Assembly (NCBI GenBank): GCA_902521325.1
Contig: CABYRE010000006.1
Span: 1-64,000 of the forward strand
Reading direction: 5' to 3'
From: an uncultured Alphaproteobacteria bacterium
GTDB lineage: Bacteria > Pseudomonadota > Alphaproteobacteria > HIMB59 > GCA-002718135
DNA: 64,000 nucleotides
In this document: piece after piece, positions 19,578 through 29,146 of the stretch
Layout of the letters: each line of letters starts with the position of its first letter
How positions within the stretch are numbered: the first letter of the stretch is position 1
Made by a program: the position numbers and the translations under genes
The notes under the pieces: model-generated
The model's input: only the letters and a program-made list of their open reading frames with translations
Told to the model about the DNA's origin: nothing
Database searches by the model: none

Positions 19578-20606
19578 TTATAGTTTTTTTGCAGTAGCAA
19601 CTAATATTTTTATTTTATTTTTAACAATATCTATTGGTACATGACCAAATCCGCACTCACTTGTTAATAATATTTTTTCTTTAGGAAAATATTCCAGCGC
19701 AGGTGTTATAGCTTTTATAATATCTTCCTCAGTTTCTGTTTTGTCAATTCTTTGATCAATTACGCCAAGAGACACTTTTCCATCAAATTTCCAATCGTTA
19801 AATACATCCAACATTTTATAGTGTAAGCTACAGTGCTCTAGATGTATTTCATCAACGTTTAAAATTTTAAATGCTTCAATCATATCAGTGTATTTTCCAA
19901 AAAAACCTCTTTTCCTGTGAGCATTACCACCACATACATGAAGATTAAAATCTACATTAGGAAATTTTTCAATAATTCCATTTAGTATTTCAGCAGCCCA
20001 TTTTGTTTCATTTACATTTTCTGTCCAAACCGGTTCATCAAATTGAATATAATCACATCCTTCATTAACAACTTCTTCTAGTTCTACGGTTAAAGCATTC
20101 GCATAAGCTTTTGCTAAAGCAATGTCATCAGGATAGAGATCAGGTCTTTTATTAACACTAAATCTTGCTAGCATATGAGGACCTGTTATTGTTTGTTTCA
20201 CTCTTACGTTAGAAGGAGTATTTTCTCTTGCCAACCTCCATTTTTTTGCCAAACCAGTTTTCAGATTTTTAACTTCATCTTTTACAACTGCGCACTCAAT
20301 TCCAAATCCTTTTGTTCCATGGGTCTTGCTTAAATCCACACCTTTGATTGAACCACCGAGGGTGAAATCTTTGCGAATTTTATTTATTGCATCAACCCCA
20401 TCCAGTCGTAATTGGTAGAACCAATACATATTTTCTCTATATCCTTCACCATCAGTAATTATATCAAGACCAAGATCAGACTGTTCTTTAACTGCCCATT
20501 TAATCATTTCAAAAGACTCTTCTTCTGAAACACTTGGTTTACGAAGTGTATCTTTTTGTACTTCTTTCCTTGGATAACTACCTGTGACTGTTGTTGTGTA
20601 GCTCAT
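19578..20606 (-). CDS. MetE C-domain-like (core MetE) Zn methyltransferase
   Basis: 342 aa; VTGSYPR, YIQFDEPVW, Zn ligands HVC...LEHC...SECGFGH. Confidence 0.85.
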   Translation of the reverse strand: MSYTTTVTGSYPRKEVQKDTLRKPSVSEEESFEMIKWAVKEQSDLGLDIITDGEGYRENMYWFYQLRLDGVDAINKIRKDFTLGGSIKGVDLSKTHGTKGFGIECAVVKDEVKNLKTGLAKKWRLARENTPSNVRVKQTITGPHMLARFSVNKRPDLYPDDIALAKAYANALTVELEEVVNEGCDYIQFDEPVWTENVNETKWAAEILNGIIEKFPNVDFNLHVCGGNAHRKRGFFGKYTDMIEAFKILNVDEIHLEHCSLHYKMLDVFNDWKFDGKVSLGVIDQRIDKTETEEDIIKAITPALEYFPKEKILLTSECGFGHVPIDIVKNKIKILVATAKKL

Positions 20607-20609
20607 ATA

Positions 20610-21572
20610 TCAATTACTCTCTCTTACATCTTGTATAAGACATTTAACACCTTCTTCAAAGGATCTTGGATTAAAATCTATTTCTTTTCGAATTCTTTCA
20701 TCATTTTGATCATCAATTAATGGCGTTGATTTTACATTTTCATCAAAATAGATTTCTGCATCTGGAATTATTTTTTTAACAGTTGCTTCTAATTGACCAC
20801 CATCTAAAGTTTCAGCACCTGTATTAAAGCAAGAATAATTTAAAGTTTCTTTTAATGCTAAACGAACAAGTTGTTCAGCACAATCATCTACATAAATCCA
20901 ATTGTCTCTATTTTTTTTTGAAAATGGTAAATGAGCTGCTTGTCCCAAAGCAGGTTTAGCGGCGAAATCTTCAGCCCAGTTTATTGCAGTGTTCTGTCTT
21001 CCATATCCAAAAACTACAGATGGTCTTGTGTAGGCAATACTGCATCCATGTTTTTTGATATATTTTTCTGCCATAAACTCATTAAGCAGTTTCATTACTC
21101 CATAAGTATAAAAATGATTATTAATTCCAGAGTAATCATCTTCTGAAACTGCTCTGTCACCAAAAAATTCTTGATGAGCACCGTAAACTGTTTCGCTACT
21201 AGCAAAGACCAAGCGTCTAATTTTATATTTAACAACCATGTCAAACATAGAAGTAGTTCCAACAATATTTATTTTACTGGCAAGTAATGGGTTTTCTTCA
21301 CATATTGATCCAATTCCATAGGCTAAATTAATAACAGAGTCTATTTTGTTATTCTGAAAAATATTTTCAATCTGTTGATGATCAGTAATATCTAATTTTT
21401 GATATTTTATTTTGTCTTTATCTTTTCCAATTTTTAAGATGTTTTTTTCAAGTTTATGTTTATTTTTTTCAATATCAAGATCAGTAACTAAAACGTCAAT
21501 ATTTCTTTCCAATAATTGAAGTACAACTTTAGATCCAATAAATCCCAAACCACCTGTGACTAAAACCGTCAT
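20610..21572 (-). CDS. NAD-dependent epimerase/dehydratase (extended SDR)
   Basis: VTGGLGFIGSKV, FASSETVYG, YTYGVMK catalytic YxxxK. Confidence 0.88.
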   Translation of the reverse strand: MTVLVTGGLGFIGSKVVLQLLERNIDVLVTDLDIEKNKHKLEKNILKIGKDKDKIKYQKLDITDHQQIENIFQNNKIDSVINLAYGIGSICEENPLLASKINIVGTTSMFDMVVKYKIRRLVFASSETVYGAHQEFFGDRAVSEDDYSGINNHFYTYGVMKLLNEFMAEKYIKKHGCSIAYTRPSVVFGYGRQNTAINWAEDFAAKPALGQAAHLPFSKKNRDNWIYVDDCAEQLVRLALKETLNYSCFNTGAETLDGGQLEATVKKIIPDAEIYFDENVKSTPLIDDQNDERIRKEIDFNPRSFEEGVKCLIQDVRESN

Positions 21573-21575
21573 TAT

Positions 21576-21905
21576 TTATTCCATAAAAAAAATTTGATCC
21601 ATCATAACCCATGACTCGTTGTCATCATTATTAGGAAATGGATTAAAACAATCAATCATCAATTTAGTCCATTTATCAACAATTGGAATTTGCTGCATCT
21701 TTCCCATGTCTCCATCAAAATCATTTCCAGTGTATTCCAGGTATCCAAACATAAAATCTTCCTTTAAAAAAATACTATAATTTTGAACATTAATTTTTTT
21801 TAACTCCTCTAAAACTTCTGGCCAAACATTTGCATGATTCTTAATATAATATTCTCTTTTTTCATCTTTCAATTTAACAGCCATTCCATATCTTTGTATA
21901 ACCAT
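21576..21905 (-). CDS. rhaM: L-rhamnose/L-fucose mutarotase family protein
   Basis: RYGMAVKLKDEKREYYIKNHANVWPEVL...SIFL, 109 aa. Confidence 0.88.
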   Translation of the reverse strand: MVIQRYGMAVKLKDEKREYYIKNHANVWPEVLEELKKINVQNYSIFLKEDFMFGYLEYTGNDFDGDMGKMQQIPIVDKWTKLMIDCFNPFPNNDDNESWVMMDQIFFME

Positions 21906-22054
21906 GCATCCTCCTTAATTTTAATAATTAACTTAGCACAGATCTAATAATGAAATGAAATAAAATCATTAATTATTTGTTATTTTTCTTTCCAAAATTT
22001 ATATAATTGTATGATTTATTGCTTTTTTAAAAAATTTAGATAGAAATATTTTCT

Positions 22055-23140
22055 ATGGAAAAAATTAGTGCTGAGGATATAGTTAATTTAAATACTGTTT
22101 GGGAACTACCAAAAAATAAAAAGCCAATAGCGATTATTGGAGCTGGCGGCATAGTAAGCGATGCTCATCTCCCAGCATATAAAAAAGCTGGGTTTCCTGT
22201 TCTTGGTATATATGATCCTGATCTAGACAAAGCAAAAAAGTGTGCTGAAAATTTTTCTATAGAAAAAATTTATTCTAGTGAGGAAGAGGCTCTTTCAGAA
22301 AAGGACGCAGTATTTGATATTGCAGTACCTCCACAAGTTCTACTTGGTATTGTTCAAAAATTACCTACAAATTCCGTATGTCAATTGCAAAAACCTATGG
22401 GTAATAGTATGACTCAGGCAAAAAGGATCAAAGAAATTATTCATGAAAAAAATATTATTGCATGTGTTAATTTACAATTAAAATTTAGCCCTATGATGAT
22501 AGCTTTAAGAGAAGCTATAGATAGAAATATGTTAGGTAAACTAACTGAATTAGAAATAAGTTTAAGCGTAGGCACTCCTTGGCATCTTTGGCCTTTTCTG
22601 GAGACATTAGATAATGTTGAAGTCCCCTTACACTCTATTCATTATTTAGATTGGATACGATCAGTTCTTGGCAATCCAACAAGTGTACATTGCAAATCAG
22701 TAAAACATCCTAATCTACCAAACTTAGCAGATGCTAGATCAAGTATAATTCTTCAATATGAAGATGATATCAGATGCTGTTTATCTATAAATCATACTCA
22801 TGATAATTCTTCACACGGTATGAAACACTCGCATGCTTATGCTAGAGTTGAGGGCTTGGATGGAGCTGCTTATATTAAATTTGGGTTGCTGCTTAACTAT
22901 CCGAACGGTGAACCAGAAGAGATCGAAATTTCCACAAAAGATACAGAATGGACTAAAGTCAACAATGTTGGAACTTGGTTCCCTGATGCATTTATAGGCA
23001 CTATGTCCAGTCTACAAAGATATGCTTCTGGAGAAGAAGCAGAACTAACTCATTCGGTTGATAACGCTTATAACACAATGGCACTTGTATATGCTTGTTT
23101 AGAGTCAAATACGCAACCTGGGACAATAGTTCACTATTAG
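22055..23140 (+). CDS. Gfo/Idh/MocA family oxidoreductase
   Basis: AIIGAGGIVSDAHLPAY Rossmann motif, LQKPMGN (EKP-position), PLHSIHYLDWIRSVLG. Confidence 0.88.
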   Translation: MEKISAEDIVNLNTVWELPKNKKPIAIIGAGGIVSDAHLPAYKKAGFPVLGIYDPDLDKAKKCAENFSIEKIYSSEEEALSEKDAVFDIAVPPQVLLGIVQKLPTNSVCQLQKPMGNSMTQAKRIKEIIHEKNIIACVNLQLKFSPMMIALREAIDRNMLGKLTELEISLSVGTPWHLWPFLETLDNVEVPLHSIHYLDWIRSVLGNPTSVHCKSVKHPNLPNLADARSSIILQYEDDIRCCLSINHTHDNSSHGMKHSHAYARVEGLDGAAYIKFGLLLNYPNGEPEEIEISTKDTEWTKVNNVGTWFPDAFIGTMSSLQRYASGEEAELTHSVDNAYNTMALVYACLESNTQPGTIVHY

Positions 23141-23219
23141 TAAAAATTTTGACTAAAGTTATTGAATTTTTATCAAATAATTGCATCATAGATTTATTAA
23201 TTAACTAATTTATGGAGGA

Positions 23220-24548
23220 ATGATGTTAAGATTATTTTTATCATTGATTCTTGCCGTTTCTTTTTTTGGTTCTTTTTCAGCAAAAGCAGAAACTGAATTA
23301 TGGGGAGATTATTCAGGTGTAACTCTAAGAGTTAAACTGATCGGTGGAGGTCAATACGAAGGTTTATATAATGAAGTAATTCCATGGTGGGAAGAAAACA
23401 CTGGTGGAAAAATCGAAATCGTAACACAAAAAAATCACTTTGAATTAGACAAAGAGATTAAAAAAGATATTGCCTCAGGCAATCTTGACTTTTGTGTAGC
23501 TTCAAATCATACAAGTTTTGCGGCTCAATACGGAAGTATCTACACTGATCTAAATGATATTATGCCAGCGTCAGTTTTAGCTGACTATACACCATTAATT
23601 TTAGATCACTCAACAGTTGATGGAAGACTTGTTCAAATGCCAAGACACAGTGATGTTAGCAGTTTGTATTATCAAAAAAGTTTATATGAAGATGCAGACA
23701 ATAAAGCTAATTTCAAAGCTGAATATGGTTATGAGTTAACGCCACCAGATACTTGGGATCAAGTTAAGGATCAGTCAATTTTCTTTTCTAATCCACCTGA
23801 TTTTTATGGAACTCAATATGTTGGAAAAGAAGAAGCTATTGCAGGTCGTTTCTATGAACTAGTAGTAGCAAACGGAGGCGCTTTATTTGACGAAGACTAT
23901 AGACCAATATTTAACTCTGATGCTGGTGTTGAATCGCTTGAGTGGTTTATCGATCTTTACAATGCAAAAGCAGTTCCTGAAGGAGTTTTAAACTATCTAT
24001 GGGATGATACAGGCTTAGGTTTTGCAAGTGGAACAATTGCAATGAACCTTGATTGGGCAGGATGGGCTGCTTTCTTTAATGATCCTGAAAACTCTAAAGT
24101 CGCTGGTGATATTGGTCTAATTAGAGCTCCTATGGGTTCTGGTGGATTAAGAACAGGATGGTCAGGTTCACACACCTTCTCAATGACTGAAACTTGTCCT
24201 AATAAAGATGCAGCTGCATCTTTCTTGTGGGCTCTAACAAGTAACAAAGCTCAAATGATTGAAGCAAGAGCTGGGTTATCACCAACAAGACCAGCAATTT
24301 GGGATGCTATTATAGCTGAAAAAGAAGCTGAAGGTGATGAGTTCATGTTAATGGTATTTGAAACATTCAAACAATCATTATCATTAGATGCTTTTACTCC
24401 CCCACTAATTCCAGAGTGGATTGAGTTTACTAACGTGCTATATCCTGAACTTCAGGCAGCAATTTTAGGTGATAAAACACCTCAAGAAGCATTAGAAACT
24501 GCTTCAAAAAAAGCTACTGAAATTATGGAAGACGCAGGTTACTTCTAA
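23220..24548 (+). CDS. ABC transporter sugar-binding protein (CUT1-type, SBP family 1)
   Basis: Signal peptide MMLRLFLSLILAVSFFGSFSAKA; followed by two MalF/MalG-type permeases. Confidence 0.92.
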   Translation: MMLRLFLSLILAVSFFGSFSAKAETELWGDYSGVTLRVKLIGGGQYEGLYNEVIPWWEENTGGKIEIVTQKNHFELDKEIKKDIASGNLDFCVASNHTSFAAQYGSIYTDLNDIMPASVLADYTPLILDHSTVDGRLVQMPRHSDVSSLYYQKSLYEDADNKANFKAEYGYELTPPDTWDQVKDQSIFFSNPPDFYGTQYVGKEEAIAGRFYELVVANGGALFDEDYRPIFNSDAGVESLEWFIDLYNAKAVPEGVLNYLWDDTGLGFASGTIAMNLDWAGWAAFFNDPENSKVAGDIGLIRAPMGSGGLRTGWSGSHTFSMTETCPNKDAAASFLWALTSNKAQMIEARAGLSPTRPAIWDAIIAEKEAEGDEFMLMVFETFKQSLSLDAFTPPLIPEWIEFTNVLYPELQAAILGDKTPQEALETASKKATEIMEDAGYF

Positions 24549-24558
24549 AAATATTTTT

Positions 24559-24586
24559 CCAAGCTCTATTCTAAAATAGAGCTTGG
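24559..24586 (+). terminator. Intercistronic perfect hairpin after SBP gene (attenuator/mRNA-stabilising stem-loop)
   Basis: ccaagctctatt-ctaa-aatagagcttgg, 12-bp perfect stem between SBP stop and permease start. Confidence 0.7.
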
Positions 24587-24600
24587 TTTCCCTTTAATAA

Positions 24601-25488
24601 ATGAAAAAATTTCTCAATGGACCATGGGTTTTAATATTACCTACAATAATAGTTTTAACATGTGTTGTGTTTTTACCATTATTAATTTCTTTATGGACTA
24701 GTTTTACTCCGTTTAAACTTACTAAACCAGATACACTGTATAGATTTGTTGGATTTAGAAATTATGAGAGATTAATTGGTGATTACGATTTTTGGGTTGC
24801 ATTTGGTAGAACGGTTTTGTTTTTAACAATTGCATTGAACCTTGAACTTGTTTTTGGATTAGGCATTGCTTTATTAATAAACAAAATTACTTACGCTCAA
24901 AAAACACTTAGAACATTGATGATGTTTCCAATGATGTTTTCTCCTATACTTGTTGGCTTCCAATGGAAATATATTTTTAATGATAATATTGGATTACTAA
25001 ACAATTTTTTACGTGAATTTGGAGTCATTAATCCTATCCCTTGGTTGGTAGATGCAACTTTAGCAAATATTTCAATAATGGCAGCTGAAATTTGGTCTAG
25101 TACTTCAGTTTTTGCGATACTCCTTTTAGCAGGCTTAATGGGTATACCAAAAGATCCAATAGAGGCTGCTAAAGTTGATGGTTGTAATTCTTGGCAAGTT
25201 TTTAAAAATATAACACTTCCTTTCTTAATGCCTTTTATTTTTATTGCGATGACTATCAGATCTTTAGATGTTGCAAGAGCTTATGATATTGTGCAAATGA
25301 TGACAGGGGGAGGCCCTGCTAAAAGAACAGAGTTATTGTGGACTCTAATTTCAAGAACTGGCTATGTTGATGCAAAAATGGGTATGGCAAATGCTATGTC
25401 TTATATTTCAATTTTTTTATCAATCGCCTTTACTTTCTTTTTCTTTTATAAATTAATGGAGGCAAGAAAAATATTAAGCTATGACTAA
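24601..25488 (+). CDS. CUT1 sugar ABC transporter permease (MalF-type)
   Basis: Six TM; EAAKVDGCNSWQVFKNITLPFLMP EAA motif. Confidence 0.93.
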   Translation: MKKFLNGPWVLILPTIIVLTCVVFLPLLISLWTSFTPFKLTKPDTLYRFVGFRNYERLIGDYDFWVAFGRTVLFLTIALNLELVFGLGIALLINKITYAQKTLRTLMMFPMMFSPILVGFQWKYIFNDNIGLLNNFLREFGVINPIPWLVDATLANISIMAAEIWSSTSVFAILLLAGLMGIPKDPIEAAKVDGCNSWQVFKNITLPFLMPFIFIAMTIRSLDVARAYDIVQMMTGGGPAKRTELLWTLISRTGYVDAKMGMANAMSYISIFLSIAFTFFFFYKLMEARKILSYD

Positions 25489-26341
25489 AAAACAAATAAA
25501 TAATATATTAATCTGGATTGGTGCAATTTTTCTAATTCTACTAATTATGACTCCTGGGTTATGGGTAGTAATAACAGCTTTTAGACCTCAAGTTGATATT
25601 ATGGCAAAGCCTGCTGTTTGGATACCTAGAAATCTAAGTTTTAATCAATTCGAAACTATGTTGTTCGGTGGTTCTGAAGGTTCAATGGGAAGAAGTCCTG
25701 TTCCGGTTTTAAGTTATCTTCGTAATTCTTTAATTATATCCATTGTTAGTACTTCCGTAGCAGTTTTTATAGGTACACTAGGTGGATACGCGTTTGCTAG
25801 ACACGAATTTAAAGGAAAAAATAGTTACTTTTTTCTTATTATGTTAACTAGAGCAATACCTGGTATATCTTTAAGTTTACCAATTTTTATTCTTTTCTCA
25901 AAACTTGGAATTATAGACACTCACTTTGGAATAATAATTGTTTTTGTTGCTTTAAATGTACCATTTACAATTTGGCTTACTGATGGTTTTTTTCGTCAAA
26001 TACCAAGAGCTATGTCAGAAGTCGCTATGACCGATGGCTGTACACGCCTTCAAGCTTTCTGGCATATTGAATTGCCTTTATCTAAATCTGGTATTGCATC
26101 TGCTGGTATCTTTGCCTTTTTAATTTCATGGAATGAATTTGCTCTTGTATCTAATTTAGCAAGGAGTACTGATTCAAAAACATTAACAGTTGGATTGATG
26201 GACTTTACTTCTCAGTTTACAATTAACTGGCCAGGTATGTGTGCATTAGCAGTATTTATTATTATACCTGCACTGATTTTAACTTTTATGGTTCAAAAAC
26301 ATTTAGTTTCTGGTTTAACATTTGGTGGGGTAAAAGGATAA
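25481..26341 (+). CDS. CUT1 sugar ABC transporter permease (MalG-type)
   Basis: Six TM; EVAMTDGCTRLQAFWHIELPLSKSGI. Confidence 0.93.
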   Translation: MTKKQINNILIWIGAIFLILLIMTPGLWVVITAFRPQVDIMAKPAVWIPRNLSFNQFETMLFGGSEGSMGRSPVPVLSYLRNSLIISIVSTSVAVFIGTLGGYAFARHEFKGKNSYFFLIMLTRAIPGISLSLPIFILFSKLGIIDTHFGIIIVFVALNVPFTIWLTDGFFRQIPRAMSEVAMTDGCTRLQAFWHIELPLSKSGIASAGIFAFLISWNEFALVSNLARSTDSKTLTVGLMDFTSQFTINWPGMCALAVFIIIPALILTFMVQKHLVSGLTFGGVKG

Positions 26342-27435
26342 TGGCAAAAGTAACACTTGAAAATGTTTCAAAGTTTTATGGAAATGTTGAAGCAGTTAAG
26401 AAAATTAATTTAGAGATTAAGGATAAAGAATTTTTAGTATTAGTTGGTCCGTCAGGCTGTGGAAAATCTTCTTCATTAAGAATGATTGCAGGTTTAGAAG
26501 AAATAGATGAAGGTATTATAAAAATAGGAGACCAAACTGTAAATGAATTAGAACCAAGAGAAAGAAATGTTTCAATGGTATTTCAAAACTATGCACTTTA
26601 TCCGCATATGACTGTTGAAGAAAATCTTGGTTTCTCTCTCAAGATTGCTGCGCAAGAAAAAAAAGAAATTGAAGAAAGAGTTGAAGAAGCTGCTGAAATT
26701 TTAGATATAACAGAATTTCTTCAACGTAAGCCATCACAACTATCAGGAGGTCAAAGACAAAGAGTTGCAATGGGTAGAGCAATTGTAAGAAGACCAGATG
26801 TATTTTTATTTGACGAGCCGCTTTCTAATTTGGATGCGAAGTTAAGAAATCAGATGAGAACAGAAATTAAAAGATTACATCAAAAAGTATCTACAACAAT
26901 TGTTTATGTTACACATGATCAAGTTGAGGCAATGACACTTGCGGACAGAATTGTTATTATGAAAGATGGAATTATTGAACAAATTGGCTCACCCTTAGAT
27001 TTATTTGAGAGACCTGCAACGAAATTTGTTGCAACATTTATTGGTTCGCCTTCAATGAATATGATTAATGCTACTATTATAAATGAAAATAATCAACTAA
27101 TTATGAAAACTGATGATGGAATATTTGTTCCAGTTCCACAAGATAAGATAAACTCAGTAAAAGACGGTCAGAAGATTTCATTTGGTTTTAGAGCAGAAGA
27201 CATAGTTCCCTTAAGATTTGGGCAAAAACCAAATAATCATTGGGATATGAAATCAAAAGTCAATCTAGCAGAACCTTTAGGTACAGAAACTTTAATATTT
27301 ACAAACTTTGGCAGTGTAGAAATTGTAAGTAGAATGTTCACGCCTGAACAAGTTAATTCAAATGAAAATTTAGATTTTTCACTTAATTTAGACAGAACAT
27401 ATTTGTTTGATGACGAAACTGGCATGGCCATATGA
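26341..27435 (+). CDS. CUT1 ABC transporter ATP-binding protein (MalK/UgpC-type)
   Basis: GPSGCGKSS, LSGGQRQRVAMGRAIVRRP, FDEPLSNLDAKLR, C-terminal TOBE-like domain; start set to MAKVTLEN. Confidence 0.94.
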   Translation: MAKVTLENVSKFYGNVEAVKKINLEIKDKEFLVLVGPSGCGKSSSLRMIAGLEEIDEGIIKIGDQTVNELEPRERNVSMVFQNYALYPHMTVEENLGFSLKIAAQEKKEIEERVEEAAEILDITEFLQRKPSQLSGGQRQRVAMGRAIVRRPDVFLFDEPLSNLDAKLRNQMRTEIKRLHQKVSTTIVYVTHDQVEAMTLADRIVIMKDGIIEQIGSPLDLFERPATKFVATFIGSPSMNMINATIINENNQLIMKTDDGIFVPVPQDKINSVKDGQKISFGFRAEDIVPLRFGQKPNNHWDMKSKVNLAEPLGTETLIFTNFGSVEIVSRMFTPEQVNSNENLDFSLNLDRTYLFDDETGMAI

Positions 27436-28088
27436 CAAATTCGACTGAAATATCAGATAGACTATCAAAATGTTTTAGTAGTGTAATCCACGATGTAATG
27501 CGAGATGATGGTTTTGAAAAATTTGTTTTAAATCCTAATATTAGACCTAATAAAGAAAATCATAAAATTGCAGGTCAAATATTTACTATTGAAGGTCAAA
27601 CAGATAATAATTTTTCACATCATGAAACTTTATTAGCATGGACAGGGCTTCTATCTAAAGCTCCATCAGACAAAGTTCTTATTTGTCAACCAAATGATAA
27701 TAATATCGCTTTAATGGGTGAGCTTAGTGCAGAGACCTTACAAAAGAAAAACATCAGAGGTTATATTGCTGATGGTGGGTGTAGGGATTTAGAATTCATA
27801 AACAAAATTGATTTCCCAGTTTGGTCAAAATTTTATACACCTAAAGACGTTGTTGCTTATTGGAAGCCTACTAAATTTGAAGAAACTATTAAAATTGGAG
27901 AAGTGGAAATACATAACGGTGATTATGTAATGGCAGATATTGATGGTGTTGTTATTATTCCCCAAGATAAAGTAATAGATATTTTGGAAAAATCAGAAAT
28001 ATTAATTAATACTGAAAGCCAAGTTAGAAAAGCTATAAGAGAAGGAATGGATCCACAAGAAGCATATATTAAGTATAGCGTTTTTTAA
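27432..28088 (+). CDS. RraA-family protein (possible HMG/CHA-type aldolase)
   Basis: GYIADGGCRDLEFI (RD motif), DIDGVVIIPQ; 4-bp overlap with preceding ATPase gene. Confidence 0.87.
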   Translation: MTNSTEISDRLSKCFSSVIHDVMRDDGFEKFVLNPNIRPNKENHKIAGQIFTIEGQTDNNFSHHETLLAWTGLLSKAPSDKVLICQPNDNNIALMGELSAETLQKKNIRGYIADGGCRDLEFINKIDFPVWSKFYTPKDVVAYWKPTKFEETIKIGEVEIHNGDYVMADIDGVVIIPQDKVIDILEKSEILINTESQVRKAIREGMDPQEAYIKYSVF

Positions 28089-28534
28089 GTAATTTTTCTT
28101 TCAACCAAAAGTATATGTTCAGAATAACAAACACATTTGTCATTTTGATTTAAAATTTCACACGCCTCATTAACTTGTCCGTATTGAGGTCTTTTCGGAT
28201 CATCTTTTTTTTCTTTTATAGTAACCTTTGTGTGAATTGTATCACCTATAAAAACAGGATTAGGAAAACGAAGTCTTTCAAATCCATAGGTAAAAGCTCG
28301 CTTGTTAACTATTGAAGCAGTAAGTGCGATACCTATCGAAAAAGTACAACTAAATTGTGCTATTCGTTGACCAAATGGACCCTTTTTAGCAAATTCTGCA
28401 TCAGTGTGATGAGGGTAAAAGTCTCCAGAGTGCATTGCGTGCATTACAATATCAGTTTCAGTGATGGTTCTCCCAACAGTGACTCTTTCTGCACCAAGTT
28501 CATAGTCTTCGAAGAATTGTTCTATTTCTACCAT
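28085..28534 (-). CDS. MaoC-family (R)-specific hydratase, catalytic D/H retained
   Basis: SGDFYPHHTDAEFAK hydratase-2 motif. Confidence 0.88.
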   Translation of the reverse strand: MVEIEQFFEDYELGAERVTVGRTITETDIVMHAMHSGDFYPHHTDAEFAKKGPFGQRIAQFSCTFSIGIALTASIVNKRAFTYGFERLRFPNPVFIGDTIHTKVTIKEKKDDPKRPQYGQVNEACEILNQNDKCVCYSEHILLVERKIT

Positions 28535-28582
28535 TTTTATTGAATAAATATTTCTCTGTAATAAGGTAGCACAATTGTAAAA

Positions 28583-29146
28583 ATGAATAAAGATAATAAA
28601 TTTGAAAACACTGTTGGCATTGAGTCAACCTTTCCAAAAGATATGCCCAATGAGCATGGAGAAATTCCAGTATGGAATTCTGAAAACTGGTTTTATGAAG
28701 ATGTTATTGTCGATCATAAAATTAGATCTCTTCGCCGGACAATATCTGAAGGAGAGGCCATGCAATTTAATTGTATGGTTTTAGATATGCATCCTTATGT
28801 AGGCGATGAACATTTTGCCAAAAATGAAGGAATGTTCCAAAAACGATTAGTAGCAGGAGCTATGGTTTTTTCTTATGGGTTAGGTTTAGTTGCAACTAAT
28901 TGTGTAAACTCTTTTAGTTATGGATATGACCGTTTAAGATTCATTAAACCAGTTTTTATTGGAGATACAATTTATACGATTAGAACTAATATGGAAAAAA
29001 AACCAAAATATGAAAAAATGGGATTAGTAAGAACCAGTTACGAAGTTTTTAAAGGTGAAGGCGAAATCGTTCTATATTGTGAGCACCTACATTCAGTTTT
29101 ATATAAAAAACCAGAAGACTTTAAAGATAAATACGAAAAAAAATGA
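28583..29146 (+). CDS. MaoC-like hotdog protein, catalytic His position changed
   Basis: [14 protein letters not shown] aligns to D-x-N-P-x-H-x-D with Val at the His position. Confidence 0.82.
   Translation: MNKDNKFENTVGIESTFPKDMPNEHGEIPVWNSENWFYEDVIVDHKIRSLRRTISEGEAMQFNCMVLDMHPYVGDEHFAKNEGMFQKRLVAGAMVFSYGLGLVATNCVNSFSYGYDRLRFIKPVFIGDTIYTIRTNMEKKPKYEKMGLVRTSYEVFKGEGEIVLYCEHLHSVLYKKPEDFKDKYEKK

Noticed and set aside
19578-20606. Housekeeping MetE
   Set aside because: Only the C-terminal half is present and the context is sugar-related, so a standard methionine synthase label would overstate the evidence
23145-23219. Possible sigma-70 promoter (ttgact) upstream of the first SBP and similar TTGACT before the SBP at 52578
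   Set aside because: The -10 elements are not convincing at correct spacing; not reported as promoters
26239-26340. N-terminal extension of the MalK-type ATPase
   Set aside because: Overlaps the permease in another frame; MAKVTLEN at 26341 matches the family and overlaps the permease stop
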